From NCBI GenBank assembly GCA_000969725.1, contig JXSR01S074545.1: DNA of 27,183 nt; one strand, 5' to 3'. Each line of letters starts with the position of its first letter. Position 1 is the first letter of the stretch. The notes under the pieces are model-generated. The model saw nothing but the letters and a program-made list of their open reading frames with translations. It had not been told where the DNA came from and made no database searches. Of this stretch, positions 24,001 to 27,183 are shown piece by piece. Made by a program: the position numbers and the translations under genes. The stretch comes from Ophiothrix spiculata. Taxonomy: Eukaryota > Echinodermata > Ophiuroidea > Amphilepidida > Ophiotrichidae.

Positions 24001-26475
24001 ATCTATATAAAATACAGTTTCTAACCTTGTAATACTCCCCATTACTGACACATTTACATTCACTTAATGGTACGCAAGTATCTCCAGATAATACCAGTCC
24101 GTCTTTGCATTGACAACCTTGGACACACGGGAGATTGTAATCTGTCGTAGGAGATGGGTTGGCACATGTAGCGGGAGTTGCCGGACCACAATCAGAATAT
24201 ACCTTGGTGTCACCGCAGTCAATTGCTATTAGAAACACAATGTAACAAACCATCATAATTATGAAAATTTCATATTATGCAGGCCTATTTTAAGATTCCT
24301 TATTCATTTTATCATGGGAAATGAACAATGTCTATTTTTTACTTGTATGAGCGTTTGGCCTTCTTTTAAAGTAAACTTGATCTGACCTCACTAAAGCCTT
24401 TCTTACCTCAATGAGAAGTCTGGAAATCCATACTACTAAAATTTGATATGATCACATTTTTGATACTTAATTGGAGTTTCTATAGATTAGTTTTGGGTAG
24501 GGAATTAGAATTGAAGATTTGCATGTGAAAATATTTAATCAAAATGGTGCAATAATCTGTGTATGACAGATATTAGTCGCTGAGATGTTCTCACTTCGGC
24601 GAGAAAATCTAATGACGCCTTACCTAACATACCGTAGTCCGATACATAGGACCTTTATTTTTTCCGGTGATATTATCCAAAATACAAATCCATTATCACA
24701 TTATAATCCATCCTCTTAGTACTAGAAAACCCCAAGTTCTAGATAGCCCACTGATCTACCTTCGGGGTAGGTAGTAAGTGATTTCTAGATCACTGGACTT
24801 GGTACAGTAGTTATATCTCTCATAATGGTTTGTGTCACCCGACAAAAAGGGTTCTATTAATCGAACTAAACATACCACACAAGCCTTGGAATAGTTCTTC
24901 ATCTCGCCATCCCTCGACATTAATGCCGTTGGCGTGACATTCATCGGCGTACTCTTTGAAATATTCACACACTAACTCGGGCTTTTCCGGATCAGCACAC
25001 ACGTCAAACCGACATTCCTCTAGAAACGGTGCTGGATCGACGACATTTAAACAATTGCGAAACGGCCCCAAAGGATCTGCATATTGAGATAAAAATCATA
25101 AAACATGATGGAAGTGTCTTTAAAAAAGTTCATCTGGGTTGTTGAGGCATTGTTAAACGATAATGGAAGTGTCGGTTAACAATGAATAATCCTATAGATG
25201 TTTTATACGTCTCTTTTGTTGATAGAAAGATATAAAGGTTAAAAGGTTAATCAAAGATCATTAAAATAACGTTTTTGTACAGTGTCAACTTCTTTTCATG
25301 AGAAGGATTATTCCATCTAGATGGACCTCGCAAGCGAACGCGTGCTCGCTTGTGAGGTCCATTTAGATGGATTAGAGAAGGATAAGGTAAAAGAAACGCG
25401 GAAAAGAATGTGTTCTTGGTAAATACCTGCAATGGGTAGGCATATAACAGCAGCCGTTGAAGCAGCCTCAGGGTTTGCTTCGCACGGATCACCTGGGGTA
25501 CATGTCTCTGGCGTACAAGGGTCACAGTCGCCAATACCCCAGTCGTCTCCAAATTTATCTTTATCCGGTTCCTGTAAAACAAACGCATCGAATATTATCT
25601 GTGCAGCAGTTGTGGCTAAATTAATTTCATGGCCAAGACAGTATGGCCTGAGTAGTGCAACACATGACTCTTTATAATAGGCAATTTAAGTATGTGCTAC
25701 CATGTTAGGCGGTGAATCATAACCAACGTTAACAACTTCAATCATTCAAAGTCCATTTTTTGTTTTAAAAAAAAGAAAAGACAAAGAAATGTAAAATATA
25801 AAGTGGAAATTCACAGTTTGAATAGGGCTCATAAAAAACTTTCACAGGAGGGTATAGATTTGAAATAAGTCATTATTTTAATTATATAACAGTTGCGTAG
25901 AGCAAAACCTCCCTGGGGGCACTTAGAATTAAACTTGTAACAATCCAACCATCCGCGCGAATGAAAACAGCAAACTATAGTATTCTGTAGGATCCTTGTT
26001 TTGGGTATCAAAAAGGGCAAAGGCAAGATTTTTTGGGAATATTTTCAAAGGCAATCGTTACTTAGGATATTTAGATATATTTCCCGTTTCATTATCATGA
26101 TGTTATTTGTCACACTATTGTTGTTGTTGTTATGTTTTTTCCCCTTGTCCTTGTTTACGGTGTCTTAATGTCGCCATTACATGATAAATGTCTATTAATG
26201 GTGTACTTATATCAGTATCCGTACTTATATAGGGTACTTTTTACCCTAATTTGTGTCTATCCGTTAAAAATTGTCAGGAATCATATGGGATGGTTTCATA
26301 ATCGTCCAAGCCAACTTACGATATCTCCTCCTGGGTTGGTGAAGTCGTCATTAGGATCCTTGGATAGTTCACCACATAGTCCTTCCACCTGGTGCAAGAA
26401 TGTATCTGGTATGCTAATATGAACACAGTGTTTCCCGTTCCAAAAGACTTGTAGTCCAAAGTCAGTTACTAGAAC
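1..26475 (-). CDS. Giant modular vWD-SUEL-C8-TIL gene, internal part (30 exons)
   Basis: Partial gene running right to left; both ends lie outside the window. Thirty exons join in one frame except for one in-frame TAG in the module 2 lectin exon. The predicted product is a secreted or cell-surface cysteine-rich protein of repeated vWD, C8, TIL and TILa domains, as in zonadhesin, IgGFc-binding protein and gel-forming mucins, with SUEL-type lectin domains added in two modules. Exon phases repeat identically in every module: A 1-0, B 0-0, C 0-0, D 0-1, E 1-1, F 1-1, G 1-0, H 0-1, I 1-0, J 0-1. Any module, or exon E alone, can therefore be gained or lost without a frame change. No start, signal peptide or anchor is visible, so secretion is inferred from domain type. 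The function may be a mucus, egg-coat, coelomic or adhesive protein; the sequence cannot decide. Confidence 0.93.
81..546. other. Intron, module 4 B-C
   Basis: No gene. It holds a short GGT-rich tract (316-330), a small hairpin at about 268-288 (CCGCAG...CTGCGG) and a 16-bp word tcgctggactctgaac, which recurs in the A-B intron of module 3 and with changes in module 2. Confidence 0.6.
547..657 (-). CDS. Module 4 exon B: middle of vWD domain
   Basis: 111 nt, phase 0 to 0. GVRFSWNTQNVIVNDVKVN to IFRSGRNT. Acceptor TTTCAG, donor GTAAGT. It starts GV where modules 2 and 3 read EV. Confidence 0.92.
905..1075. repeat. 83-bp tandem duplication over the module 4 exon A donor
   Basis: Two copies offset by 83 bp: the block ccccctggatattttgtg through atagacaaatatgaacac occurs near 913-980 and again near 997-1063. 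The right copy is the real exon end with donor GTAAGG at 1029. In the left copy the corresponding bases read TTTGAAGGG, so the duplicated donor has been lost. The left copy lies in the A-B intron. Confidence 0.88.
1030..1238 (-). CDS. Module 4 exon A: N-terminal part of vWD domain
   Basis: 209 nt, phase 1 to 0. ETFTCRACGDPHYRTFDG, YDYMGKCYYVLAQARPD, FVFIFVYGL. vWD start. Acceptor CAACAG, donor GTAAGG. The 3' end and donor region are duplicated just downstream (see the 83-bp repeat). Confidence 0.94.
1524..1680 (+). repeat. Possible tRNA-derived SINE fragment
   Basis: gccgtagagtagtggttagc followed by gatctcggcc resembles the 5' half of a tRNA (TAGTGGTTAG...CGGC, tRNA-Glu-like A-box). The expected B-box region is degenerate. 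It lies in the same intron as the LINE piece. It could be a chance tRNA-like stretch. Confidence 0.4.
1740..2165 (+). mobile_element. CR1/L2-like LINE fragment, end of reverse transcriptase
   Basis: Antisense to the host gene. In one frame it reads CTKLLGVLIDECLT, a stop at 1785-1787, then KNHIDCISKTISRNIGVMNK, LPYISYGIVIW and SHYRSHTGPLF. It continues in a second frame from about 2083 as LFMYRYSINDLPVAFTNYFS. This is the C-terminal (thumb) region of non-LTR reverse transcriptases. It is 5'-truncated, with at least one stop and one frameshift, so it is an old dead copy. Confidence 0.8.
2245..2422 (-). CDS. Module 3 exon J: second TILa-like unit
   Basis: 178 nt, phase 0 to 1, one codon shorter than in modules 1 and 2. 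IGDTSLNDDCTQLCTC, GCTNGETCETRDGTRGCYC, NFMSEGVCQ. Acceptor TCTAG, donor GTATGT. Clearly diverged from the other two, although the rest of module 3 is close to module 2. Confidence 0.92.
2423..2896. other. Intron, module 3 I-J
   Basis: AT-rich intron of 474 bp. I see no gene and no clear repeat. It contains one TAGGCCTA word near 2540. Confidence 0.6.
2897..2931 (-). CDS. Module 3 exon I: 35-nt mini-exon
   Basis: 35 nt, phase 1 to 0, coding E then ETCVLGETVIS. Acceptor TTCCAG, donor GTAAGT. The most diverged of the three mini-exons, but length, phase, Cys and Gly hold. Confidence 0.87.
3097..3268 (-). CDS. Module 3 exon H: TILa-like unit plus EGF-like tail
   Basis: 172 nt, phase 0 to 1. SGESFINDDCSSRCTCTSAS, CEDISCDINAGC, RECVCNVGFEGDGLFCA. 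Acceptor ATTCAG, donor GTTTGT. Confidence 0.93.
3526..3725 (-). CDS. Module 3 exon G: TIL domain
   Basis: 200 nt, phase 1 to 0. AIDCGDTKEYSDCGPATPAT, SPTTDYNLLCVQGCQCNDG, CVSNGKYYK. The tract coding ANPSPTTDYNL to LSGDTCV matches module 1 almost base for base. Acceptor AAACAG, donor GTATGT. Confidence 0.94.
3726..4548. other. Intron, module 3 F-G
   Basis: 823 bp of AT-rich sequence. No gene, clear inverted repeat or tandem repeat was found by eye. Confidence 0.6.
4549..4752 (-). CDS. Module 3 exon F: C8 domain
   Basis: 204 nt, phase 1 to 1. DTTGPFAACLNSEELNSADF, SDCLYDLCADPDDED, ACSYIAQFASEC, NVNEWRTSVLQGLC. C8 domain, close to module 2. Acceptor TTTTTCAG; donor GTACGG is weaker than those of modules 1 and 2 (GTATG). 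Confidence 0.93.
4978..5262 (-). CDS. Module 3 exon E: SUEL/Gal_lectin domain, open
   Basis: 285 nt, phase 1 to 1. VNSIYACERDTLYISCDSG, AFYGRRETALC, CTGKQSCSVDAYNGVFGSDPC, KKYLQVEYYCVK, with the second of these running slightly past the motif. Both classical sugar-site motifs, YGR and DPC...KYL, are kept, so carbohydrate binding is plausible. Acceptor TTCTCCAG, preceded by an unusually long pyrimidine-rich tract (5263-5345 read on the minus strand); donor GTGAGT. Confidence 0.95.
5263..5878. other. Intron, module 3 D-E
   Basis: 616 bp. The part next to the lectin exon (5263-5345) is a long pyrimidine-rich tract on the coding strand. The far end (about 5750-5800) resembles the same intron of module 2 (about 19075-19110), sharing ggtgNattttttgt and atcactcg. 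Confidence 0.65.
5879..6026 (-). CDS. Module 3 exon D: end of vWD, linker
   Basis: 148 nt, phase 0 to 1. ETDKDKFGDGWGVGDCEPC, then CADNPDAVAVATEACSPLPE. Acceptor TTTACAG, donor GTATTC. Followed by the lectin exon, as in module 2. Confidence 0.94.
6027..6382. other. Intron, module 3 C-D
   Basis: 356 bp, AT-rich. Its start near exon D resembles the module 2 C-D intron. Nothing else recognised. Confidence 0.6.
6383..6538 (-). CDS. Module 3 exon C: C-terminal core of vWD domain
   Basis: 156 nt, phase 0 to 0. ILVTDFGLRVNWDGRTC, VFSVEGLCGFLSRNIGDDF, TNPVGEI. I translated it codon by codon and it is open throughout. Acceptor TTTTAG, donor GTAAGC. Confidence 0.94.
6741..7712. mobile_element. Non-autonomous DNA element, 36-bp inverted ends
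   Basis: Left end 6741-6776 (ctgtaggcttattctccgat...) and right end 7677-7712 are inverted copies, differing at about five positions. The 972-bp element has no transposase frame. Inside, acagatacgaa occurs at 7143, 7335, 7504 and 7518. A clear target duplication is not visible. It lies in the module 3 B-C intron. Confidence 0.75.
7829..7934. repeat. 53-bp tandem repeat, two copies
   Basis: tacgcagatagatacggc starts at 7829 and again at 7882. Each copy runs to gatcacacggta. The copies differ at a few bases. Confidence 0.88.
8232..8342 (-). CDS. Module 3 exon B: middle of vWD domain
   Basis: 111 nt, phase 0 to 0. EVKLSWNTNDVIVNDLKIN to IFRSGTNT. Acceptor CACTAG, donor GTACGT as in module 2 (module 4 uses GTAAGT). 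Confidence 0.92.
8632..8656. repeat. Perfect 10-bp stem hairpin
   Basis: acaagacggc, loop tgccg, then gccgtcttgt. It is followed by a TTC-rich stretch. A second TTC run at about 10097-10117 is followed by related sequence, suggesting that two related units are joined. Confidence 0.85.
8809..8967. repeat. Fold-back element, about 159 bp
   Basis: Outer arms aaaattggatgg (8809) and ccatccaatttt (8956-8967). Inner arms run from aaagatattggtc (from 8843) inward and pair with gaccaatatcttt (to 8941) over about 38 bp with two mismatches and one gap. The centre is CG-rich. It lies inside the GGTCA-rich element and makes both strands appear open. Confidence 0.85.
9353..9890. repeat. Tandem array of about 114-137 bp GGTCA-rich units
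   Basis: Four units begin near 9353, 9467, 9598 and 9734, with a partial unit at about 9870. Each contains a (g)gtcaaaggtca block, 'atcaaaatg.tc', 'gacctgaaattt' and 'acatattttaaaaatcatc'. AGGTCA half-sites repeat in one orientation. Confidence 0.85.
10385..11640. repeat. Tandem array of about 280-bp GGTCA-rich units
   Basis: gtcaaatattga starts at 10395, 10686, 10968, 11249 and 11473, giving spacings of 291, 282, 281 and 224 bp. Each unit reads accaaaatcacc, cttgactaaacttggtcaaa, 'aacatgtcatgtgaccc', 'aaggtcacatggggtcac' and 'gcatgattgtataactcatg'. The last unit is shortened. Confidence 0.9.
11753..12638. other. Intron, module 3 A-B, part beyond the GGTCA element
   Basis: No gene seen. Contains a small inverted pair aatgtgtttg / caaacacatt at about 11958-12002, and tttgttaacaaaat near 12584, which is shared with the module 2 intron near 22041. 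Confidence 0.6.
12639..12847 (-). CDS. Module 3 exon A: N-terminal part of vWD domain
   Basis: 209 nt, phase 1 to 0. EMFTCRACGDPHYLTFDGKR, YDYMGNCRYILAQS, FVYISVYGL. vWD start signature intact. Acceptor ATTTCAG, donor GTGAGC. The next exon lies about 4.3 kb away because of the GGTCA-rich insertion. Confidence 0.95.
13118..13298 (-). CDS. Module 2 exon J: second TILa-like unit
   Basis: 181 nt, phase 0 to 1. IGDSSLTRDCSQRCRC, GCTSGEVCEDRDGKRDC, GSFISEEGVCL. Very close to module 1 exon J and clearly closer to it than module 3 exon J is. Acceptor TTCAAG, donor GTAAAG. Confidence 0.93.
13466..13500 (-). CDS. Module 2 exon I: 35-nt mini-exon
   Basis: 35 nt, phase 1 to 0, encoding E then RKCIHDGAVIA. 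Acceptor CATTCAG, donor GTAAGT. Same length and cysteine position as the mini-exons of modules 1 and 3. Confidence 0.88.
13501..14010. other. Intron, module 2 H-I
   Basis: 510 bp, AT-rich. No gene or repeat recognised. Confidence 0.6.
14011..14182 (-). CDS. Module 2 exon H: TILa-like unit plus EGF-like tail
   Basis: 172 nt, phase 0 to 1. EGESFVNDGCSSRCACTSAS, then CENISC and RECVCNAGFEGDGLSCT. It has an NIS sequon between two cysteines. Acceptor TTATAG, donor GTATAC. A cysteine-rich unit in line with modules 1 and 3. Confidence 0.93.
14316..14906. mobile_element. TTAA-flanked MITE with 15-bp inverted ends
   Basis: Left ggggttttctctaag (14316-14330) and right ctcagagaaaacccc (14892-14906) are inverted copies with one mismatch, and TTAA stands on both sides (14312-14315; 14907-14910). 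The TTAA target is typical of piggyBac-type elements. The 591-bp body has no transposase but holds a diverged internal repeat about 212 bp apart (ctaaaataaaaaaa.at...gtcaccgtg near 14398 and 14610). Confidence 0.8.
15357..15801. mobile_element. Long palindromic element, arms about 170 bp
   Basis: The outer 31 bp (caattgaata.gccagaataa...) match inverted with one mismatch. Homology continues inward through aaatataaatgcat, tctgaaaatgctttc and gtcacatttgaccttg to about 15530 on the left and 15605 on the right. The right end lies 32 bp from the module 2 exon G donor side. Confidence 0.85.
15834..16033 (-). CDS. Module 2 exon G: TIL domain
   Basis: 200 nt, phase 1 to 0. AIDCGDTKEYSDCGPATPAT, NPISAEDDNLPCVEGC, CVSDGQYYQ. 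TIL fold as in the sister modules. The stretch ISAEDDNLPCVEG differs from modules 1 and 3, which share SPTTDYNL.CVQG. A palindromic mobile element ends at 15801, 32 bp beyond the exon edge on the donor side. Acceptor CTTCAG, donor GTAAGA. Confidence 0.94.
16034..16905. other. Intron, module 2 F-G
   Basis: 872 bp. No gene, and no inverted or tandem repeat that I could support. Confidence 0.55.
16906..17109 (-). CDS. Module 2 exon F: C8 domain
   Basis: 204 nt, phase 1 to 1. DSTGPFADCLNSEEVNSA, FFTDCIYDLCADPEDRD, ACSYIEHFVDDC, NVSEWRKTVLQGLC. C8 domain, with an N-glycosylation sequon (NVS) that module 3 lacks (NVN). Acceptor TTTCAG, donor GTATGG. Confidence 0.94.
17474..18396. mobile_element. 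Non-autonomous DNA element, 22-bp inverted ends
   Basis: ggtggcatttcgttaggtgggt (left, 17474-17495; 22 bp) and its inverted copy at 18375-18396 differ at one base. The 923-bp body has no convincing transposase. The flanks read TAA on the left and ATA on the right, so a TA duplication is possible but not clean. It lies in the module 2 E-F intron. Confidence 0.8.
18453..18737 (-). CDS. Module 2 exon E: SUEL/Gal_lectin domain with in-frame TAG
   Basis: 285 nt, phase 1 to 1, one whole lectin domain. It starts ANSIHACEGNTLQINCDSG and keeps the galactose/rhamnose-binding lectin (PF02140) motifs: ALYGR, CSGKQSC, EDPCPGT and YLEVDYYCVK. The codon just before YL, which is Lys in the usual KYL motif and AAG in module 3, is TAG (plus 18484-18486). 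Splice sites are intact (TTTTTCAG; GTGAGT). Inclusion would end the protein here. Skipping would restore the D-to-C8 join seen in module 1, because both exon phases are 1. It could be a decayed exon, a regulated poison exon, a polymorphism or a sequence error. Confidence 0.9.
18738..19216. other. Intron, module 2 D-E
   Basis: 479 bp. Holds a weak imperfect hairpin at about 18866-18900 and shows partial similarity to the module 3 D-E intron. No gene. Confidence 0.6.
19217..19364 (-). CDS. Module 2 exon D: end of vWD, linker
   Basis: 148 nt, phase 0 to 1. ETDKDKFGDGWGVGDCEPC, then CADNPEAAAVAIETCSPLAT. The linker cysteines that normally lie just ahead of C8 are here followed by the lectin exon instead. 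Acceptor TTCACAG, donor GTATGC. Nearly identical to module 3 exon D. Confidence 0.94.
19447..19565. repeat. Cluster of GTGTTNATT/AACAC palindrome-like words
   Basis: ggtgttaaaag, ggtgttgattttaacac, ggtggtgttttg, ggtgtcaattcaac and gtgttaattaatcaacacc stand close together, forming a degenerate short-palindrome repeat in the module 2 C-D intron. Confidence 0.6.
19849..20004 (-). CDS. Module 2 exon C: C-terminal core of vWD domain
   Basis: 156 nt, phase 0 to 0, from ILVTDFGLRINWDGRAC to FTNPHGEI. It has EGLCG and the IGDDF calcium-loop acidic residues. Acceptor TTTTAG, donor GTAAGT. It is about nine-tenths identical to module 3 exon C by eye. Confidence 0.94.
20297..20330. repeat. Hairpin, 13-bp arms
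   Basis: gtggagtggattg, loop aaaattca, caatccactccgc. One mismatch in 13. It lies about 45 bp from the MITE at 20376. Confidence 0.8.
20376..20653. mobile_element. MITE, 17-bp inverted ends, 278 bp
   Basis: tggggctctccacacgg (20376-20392) and ccgtgtgaagagcccca (20637-20653) are inverted copies with one mismatch. The body holds catctagatgcat words at both sides and is CG-richer than its surroundings. No target duplication is evident and there is no coding frame. Confidence 0.8.
20962..21072 (-). CDS. Module 2 exon B: middle of vWD domain
   Basis: 111 nt, phase 0 to 0, 37 codons from EVKFSWNTHDVIVND to IFTSGTNT. It supplies central beta strands of vWD. The chosen donor is GTACGT at 20961; a second GT four bases further would break the phase and is not used in the sister exons. 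Acceptor GTATAG. Confidence 0.91.
21152..21402. mobile_element. MITE, 32-bp inverted ends, 251 bp
   Basis: gtgataactcaccccgaaaa... (21152-21183) and its inverted copy (21371-21402) differ at three bases. It lies in the module 2 A-B intron, 79 bp upstream of exon B in transcript order. No coding frame. Confidence 0.83.
21661..22035. repeat. Possible interspersed repeat with gtca...aaagacccc words
   Basis: Recurring words: gtcaaaaagaccccgc, gtcactcaaagaccg, gtcagtgaatgaccgg, gtcatcgaaagacccc. They suggest a decayed repeat, but I cannot define its ends. Confidence 0.3.
22141..22349 (-). CDS. Module 2 exon A: N-terminal part of vWD domain
   Basis: 209 nt, phase 1 to 0. It encodes EMFTCRACGDPHYLTFDG, then YDYMGNCRYILAQS and ITRFVYIFVYGS. 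C.A.GDPHY.TFDG..YD.MG.C is the diagnostic start of a vWD domain (PF00094). Acceptor ATTTCAG, donor GTAAGC. It is almost identical to exon A of module 3, including bases on both intron sides. Confidence 0.95.
22541..22663. mobile_element. Small MITE, 21-bp inverted ends, 123 bp
   Basis: cgtctcaaggcagcacgaaaa (22541-22561; 21 bp) and its inverted copy (22643-22663) differ at two bases. The equivalent intron of module 3 (12848-13117) is homologous on the exon A side but lacks this element. Confidence 0.8.
22833..23013 (-). CDS. Module 1 exon J: second TILa-like unit
   Basis: 181 nt, phase 0 to 1. It reads IGDSSLTSDCSQRCRC, then GCASGEVCEERDGKRGCYC and GSFISDEGVCR. The pattern GD....DC..RC.C...L.C...GC..GE.C...G.RGC is TILa/VWC-like and, as in zonadhesin, leads straight into the next vWD domain. 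Acceptor TTCAAG, donor GTAAAC. Confidence 0.92.
23224..23258 (-). CDS. Module 1 exon I: 35-nt mini-exon
   Basis: 35 nt, phase 1 to 0, completing E and encoding KKCLLDGVFID. The acceptor is TTTTTCAG and the donor GTAAGT. It is too short to find as an open frame, but the same 35-nt exon recurs in modules 2 and 3 with Cys, Gly and Ile in place, and it is needed to link phases of exons H and J. It supplies the first cysteine of the second TILa-like unit. Confidence 0.88.
23404..23575 (-). CDS. Module 1 exon H: TILa-like unit plus EGF-like tail
   Basis: 172 nt, phase 0 to 1. It starts EGESFVNDDCSSRCTC, continuing the G.YY..GE.F...C...C.C pattern of a TILa/VWC-like unit (PF12714), and ends RECVCNVGFEGDGLSCA, which resembles the end of an EGF-like repeat. 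The acceptor is CATAG and the donor GTATAT. Confidence 0.92.
23576..24025. other. Intron, module 1 G-H
   Basis: 450 bp, AT-rich. No gene or clear repeat beyond a short aagtttaag run near 23645. Confidence 0.6.
24026..24225 (-). CDS. Module 1 exon G: TIL domain
   Basis: 200 nt, phase 1 to 0. It encodes AIDCGDTKVYSDCG, a stretch of about 20 residues to CVQGCQCKDGL, and CVSNGEYYK. This is the trypsin-inhibitor-like cysteine-rich fold (PF01826), starting right after C8. The donor is GTTAGA. The middle of the exon is nearly the same at nucleotide level as the module 3 TIL exon, more so than module 2, although other module 1 exons are the most diverged. Confidence 0.93.
24226..24875. other. Intron, module 1 F-G
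   Basis: 650 bp. Holds an imperfect stem-loop at about 24731-24804 (ccaagt...acttgg, inner ctacc ttcgg ggtag). No gene. Confidence 0.6.
24876..25076 (-). CDS. Module 1 exon F: C8 domain
   Basis: 201 nt, phase 1 to 1. It reads DPLGPFRNC, then FLEECRFDVC, then VCEYFKEYADEC and WRDEELFQGLC, the cysteine and tryptophan pattern of a C8 domain (Pfam PF08742). The donor is GTATGT. It is one codon shorter than the C8 exons of modules 2 and 3 and clearly diverged from them. It follows vWD directly, as in canonical zonadhesin-like proteins. Confidence 0.92.
25312..25371. repeat. Hairpin with 26-bp arms and 8-nt loop
   Basis: Left arm tccatctagatggacctc... (25312-25337), loop acgcgtgc, right arm 25346-25371. 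Two mismatches in 26. It lies in the module 1 D-F intron, the place occupied by the lectin exon in modules 2 and 3. Confidence 0.92.
25427..25571 (-). CDS. Module 1 exon D: end of vWD, linker to C8
   Basis: 145 nt, phase 0 to 1. It encodes EPDKDKFGDDWGIGDC and then a cysteine-rich linker ending VICLPIAG. The FGDxW...C signature is the usual end of a vWD domain. The acceptor is TTTTACAG and the donor GTATTT. It splices directly to the C8 exon at 25076 in matching phase, with no lectin exon between. It is one codon shorter than exon D of modules 2 and 3. Confidence 0.92.
25572..26319. other. Intron, module 1 C-D
   Basis: 748 bp, AT-rich. A short TTG repeat near 26117-26132; nothing else recognised. 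Confidence 0.6.
26320..26475 (-). CDS. Module 1 exon C: C-terminal core of vWD domain
   Basis: 156 nt, phase 0 to 0, 52 codons from VLVTDFGLQVFW to DDFTNPGGDI. The acceptor is TTTAG and the donor GTAAGT. It carries the EGLCG motif and an acidic DPNDDF loop that is usually calcium-binding in vWD domains. It is the most upstream exon in the window; the matching exons A and B must lie beyond position 27183. In W..GKHC it departs from modules 2 and 3, which read W..GR.C, consistent with module 1 being the most diverged copy. Confidence 0.92.
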
Positions 26476-27183
26476 CTAAATTGTGTGATCAATGGCTAGT
26501 ATCAACATCTAGTAGATATCAAAATGAATACATTACAGTCCTTGGCCCACTACACTAAGTAAACTAGCTTAAAGGGTGTCCAATTTATCTCAAATTCCAA
26601 AAATTCGGCAATTTTCGACGGCTCTTGCCCAAATTAGTACCTCAAAAAGTGTGGAAGGTGTACATGTTTGGTGAATGTTTTGTCCTTATCATACATGTGG
26701 ATAATATATTGCAATTTTTAATATCTAGACTATTGTGGTTAATTCTGGAAACAAGCCCCAGAGAGCACAGTTAGTTGGTCCAACGTTGGGCCAATGTTGG
26801 CCCACTGTGTGGCCAACTGACTTTGCTATTTGGGGTCGTCGTATATAATAATATACATAGCAATTACAACCAATAAAATATTTAAATACATCAAGAATAA
26901 CAAAAATATTGCCCCAAAGCTATGAAATGTTCCCATCCCACCCCAACATCCCTACACAGTACTCTGTACACACACGCACTCATCCACTAATCCACACCCA
27001 TACAATCACCTTGACTCCAAAGCAAATGTATAACCGCCCTAACAGCTTACAAGCAACTTACACTGTTAAACTCTCCCAAAATACTATTGCACAAATTATT
27101 ACCCTCTCACTGCTATGCAACAAGCCACATGCACATAATGCTCATATTGCACAATAACAAAATAAATGACTGCAAATCCCACC
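26476..27183. other. Intron, module 1 B-C (partial)
   Basis: 708 bp up to the window edge. Holds a short repeat of palindromic ttggtccaa / ttgggccaa / ttggccca words at 26775-26815 and a CA-rich stretch at about 26960-27010. Exon B of module 1 must lie further right. Confidence 0.6.

Noticed and set aside
26909-27157. 82-codon plus-strand frame at the right end
   Set aside because: CA-rich low-complexity intron sequence without domain evidence.

Overview
The window is animal genomic DNA. It is an interior slice of one very large, intron-rich gene on the minus strand that codes for an extracellular, cysteine-rich protein. I can place 30 exons (about 4.9 kb of coding sequence, about 1,630 codons) with GT-AG boundaries and matching phases. 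No start codon, terminal stop, promoter or polyadenylation site of the gene is visible, so it continues off both ends. The domains are von Willebrand type D (vWD), C8, TIL, TILa/EGF-like and a sea-urchin-egg-lectin (SUEL/Gal_lectin) domain. This is the zonadhesin / IgGFc-binding-protein style of assembly with an added lectin. The SUEL domains, the frequent TAGGCCTA-like words in introns and the style of the repeats suggest a marine deuterostome, most likely an echinoderm; that is an inference.

Layout in transcript order (right to left): the exons form four tandem modules. A full module is A-B-C-D (vWD), E (SUEL lectin), F (C8), G (TIL), H (TILa plus EGF-like tail), I (12-residue mini-exon) and J (second TILa-like unit leading into the next vWD). 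Exon lengths are almost invariant: 209, 111, 156, 148, 285, 204, 200, 172, 35 and 181 nt, i.e. 1701 nt or 567 codons. Module 1 (22833-26475) enters at exon C and has no lectin exon. Module 2 (13118-22349) is complete, but its lectin exon carries an in-frame TAG. Module 3 (2245-12847) is complete and open. Module 4 (1-1238) is cut by the window edge inside exon C. Modules 2 and 3 still share recognisable intron sequence, so their duplication is fairly recent. The TIL exons of modules 1 and 3 are closer to each other than to module 2, which suggests gene conversion.

The introns are crowded with small non-coding mobile elements: at least six short elements with inverted ends (6741-7712, 14316-14906 with TTAA on both sides, 17474-18396, 20376-20653, 21152-21402, 22541-22663), a long palindromic element (15357-15801), a fold-back (8809-8967), a decayed CR1/L2-like LINE piece, a possible tRNA-derived SINE, and a 60-bp near-perfect hairpin (25312-25371). 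The largest, 8577-11752, is a GGTCA-rich tandem-repeat block. Its ends look like a Helitron (A|TC at the left; hairpin then CTAG|T at the right), and its left edge falls exactly where the module 2 and module 3 introns stop matching.

The most interesting point is the lectin exon placed between vWD and C8, a pair that normally folds as one assembly. It sits in a symmetric phase-1 intron, is absent from one module, and carries a stop in another, so it behaves like an optional cassette.
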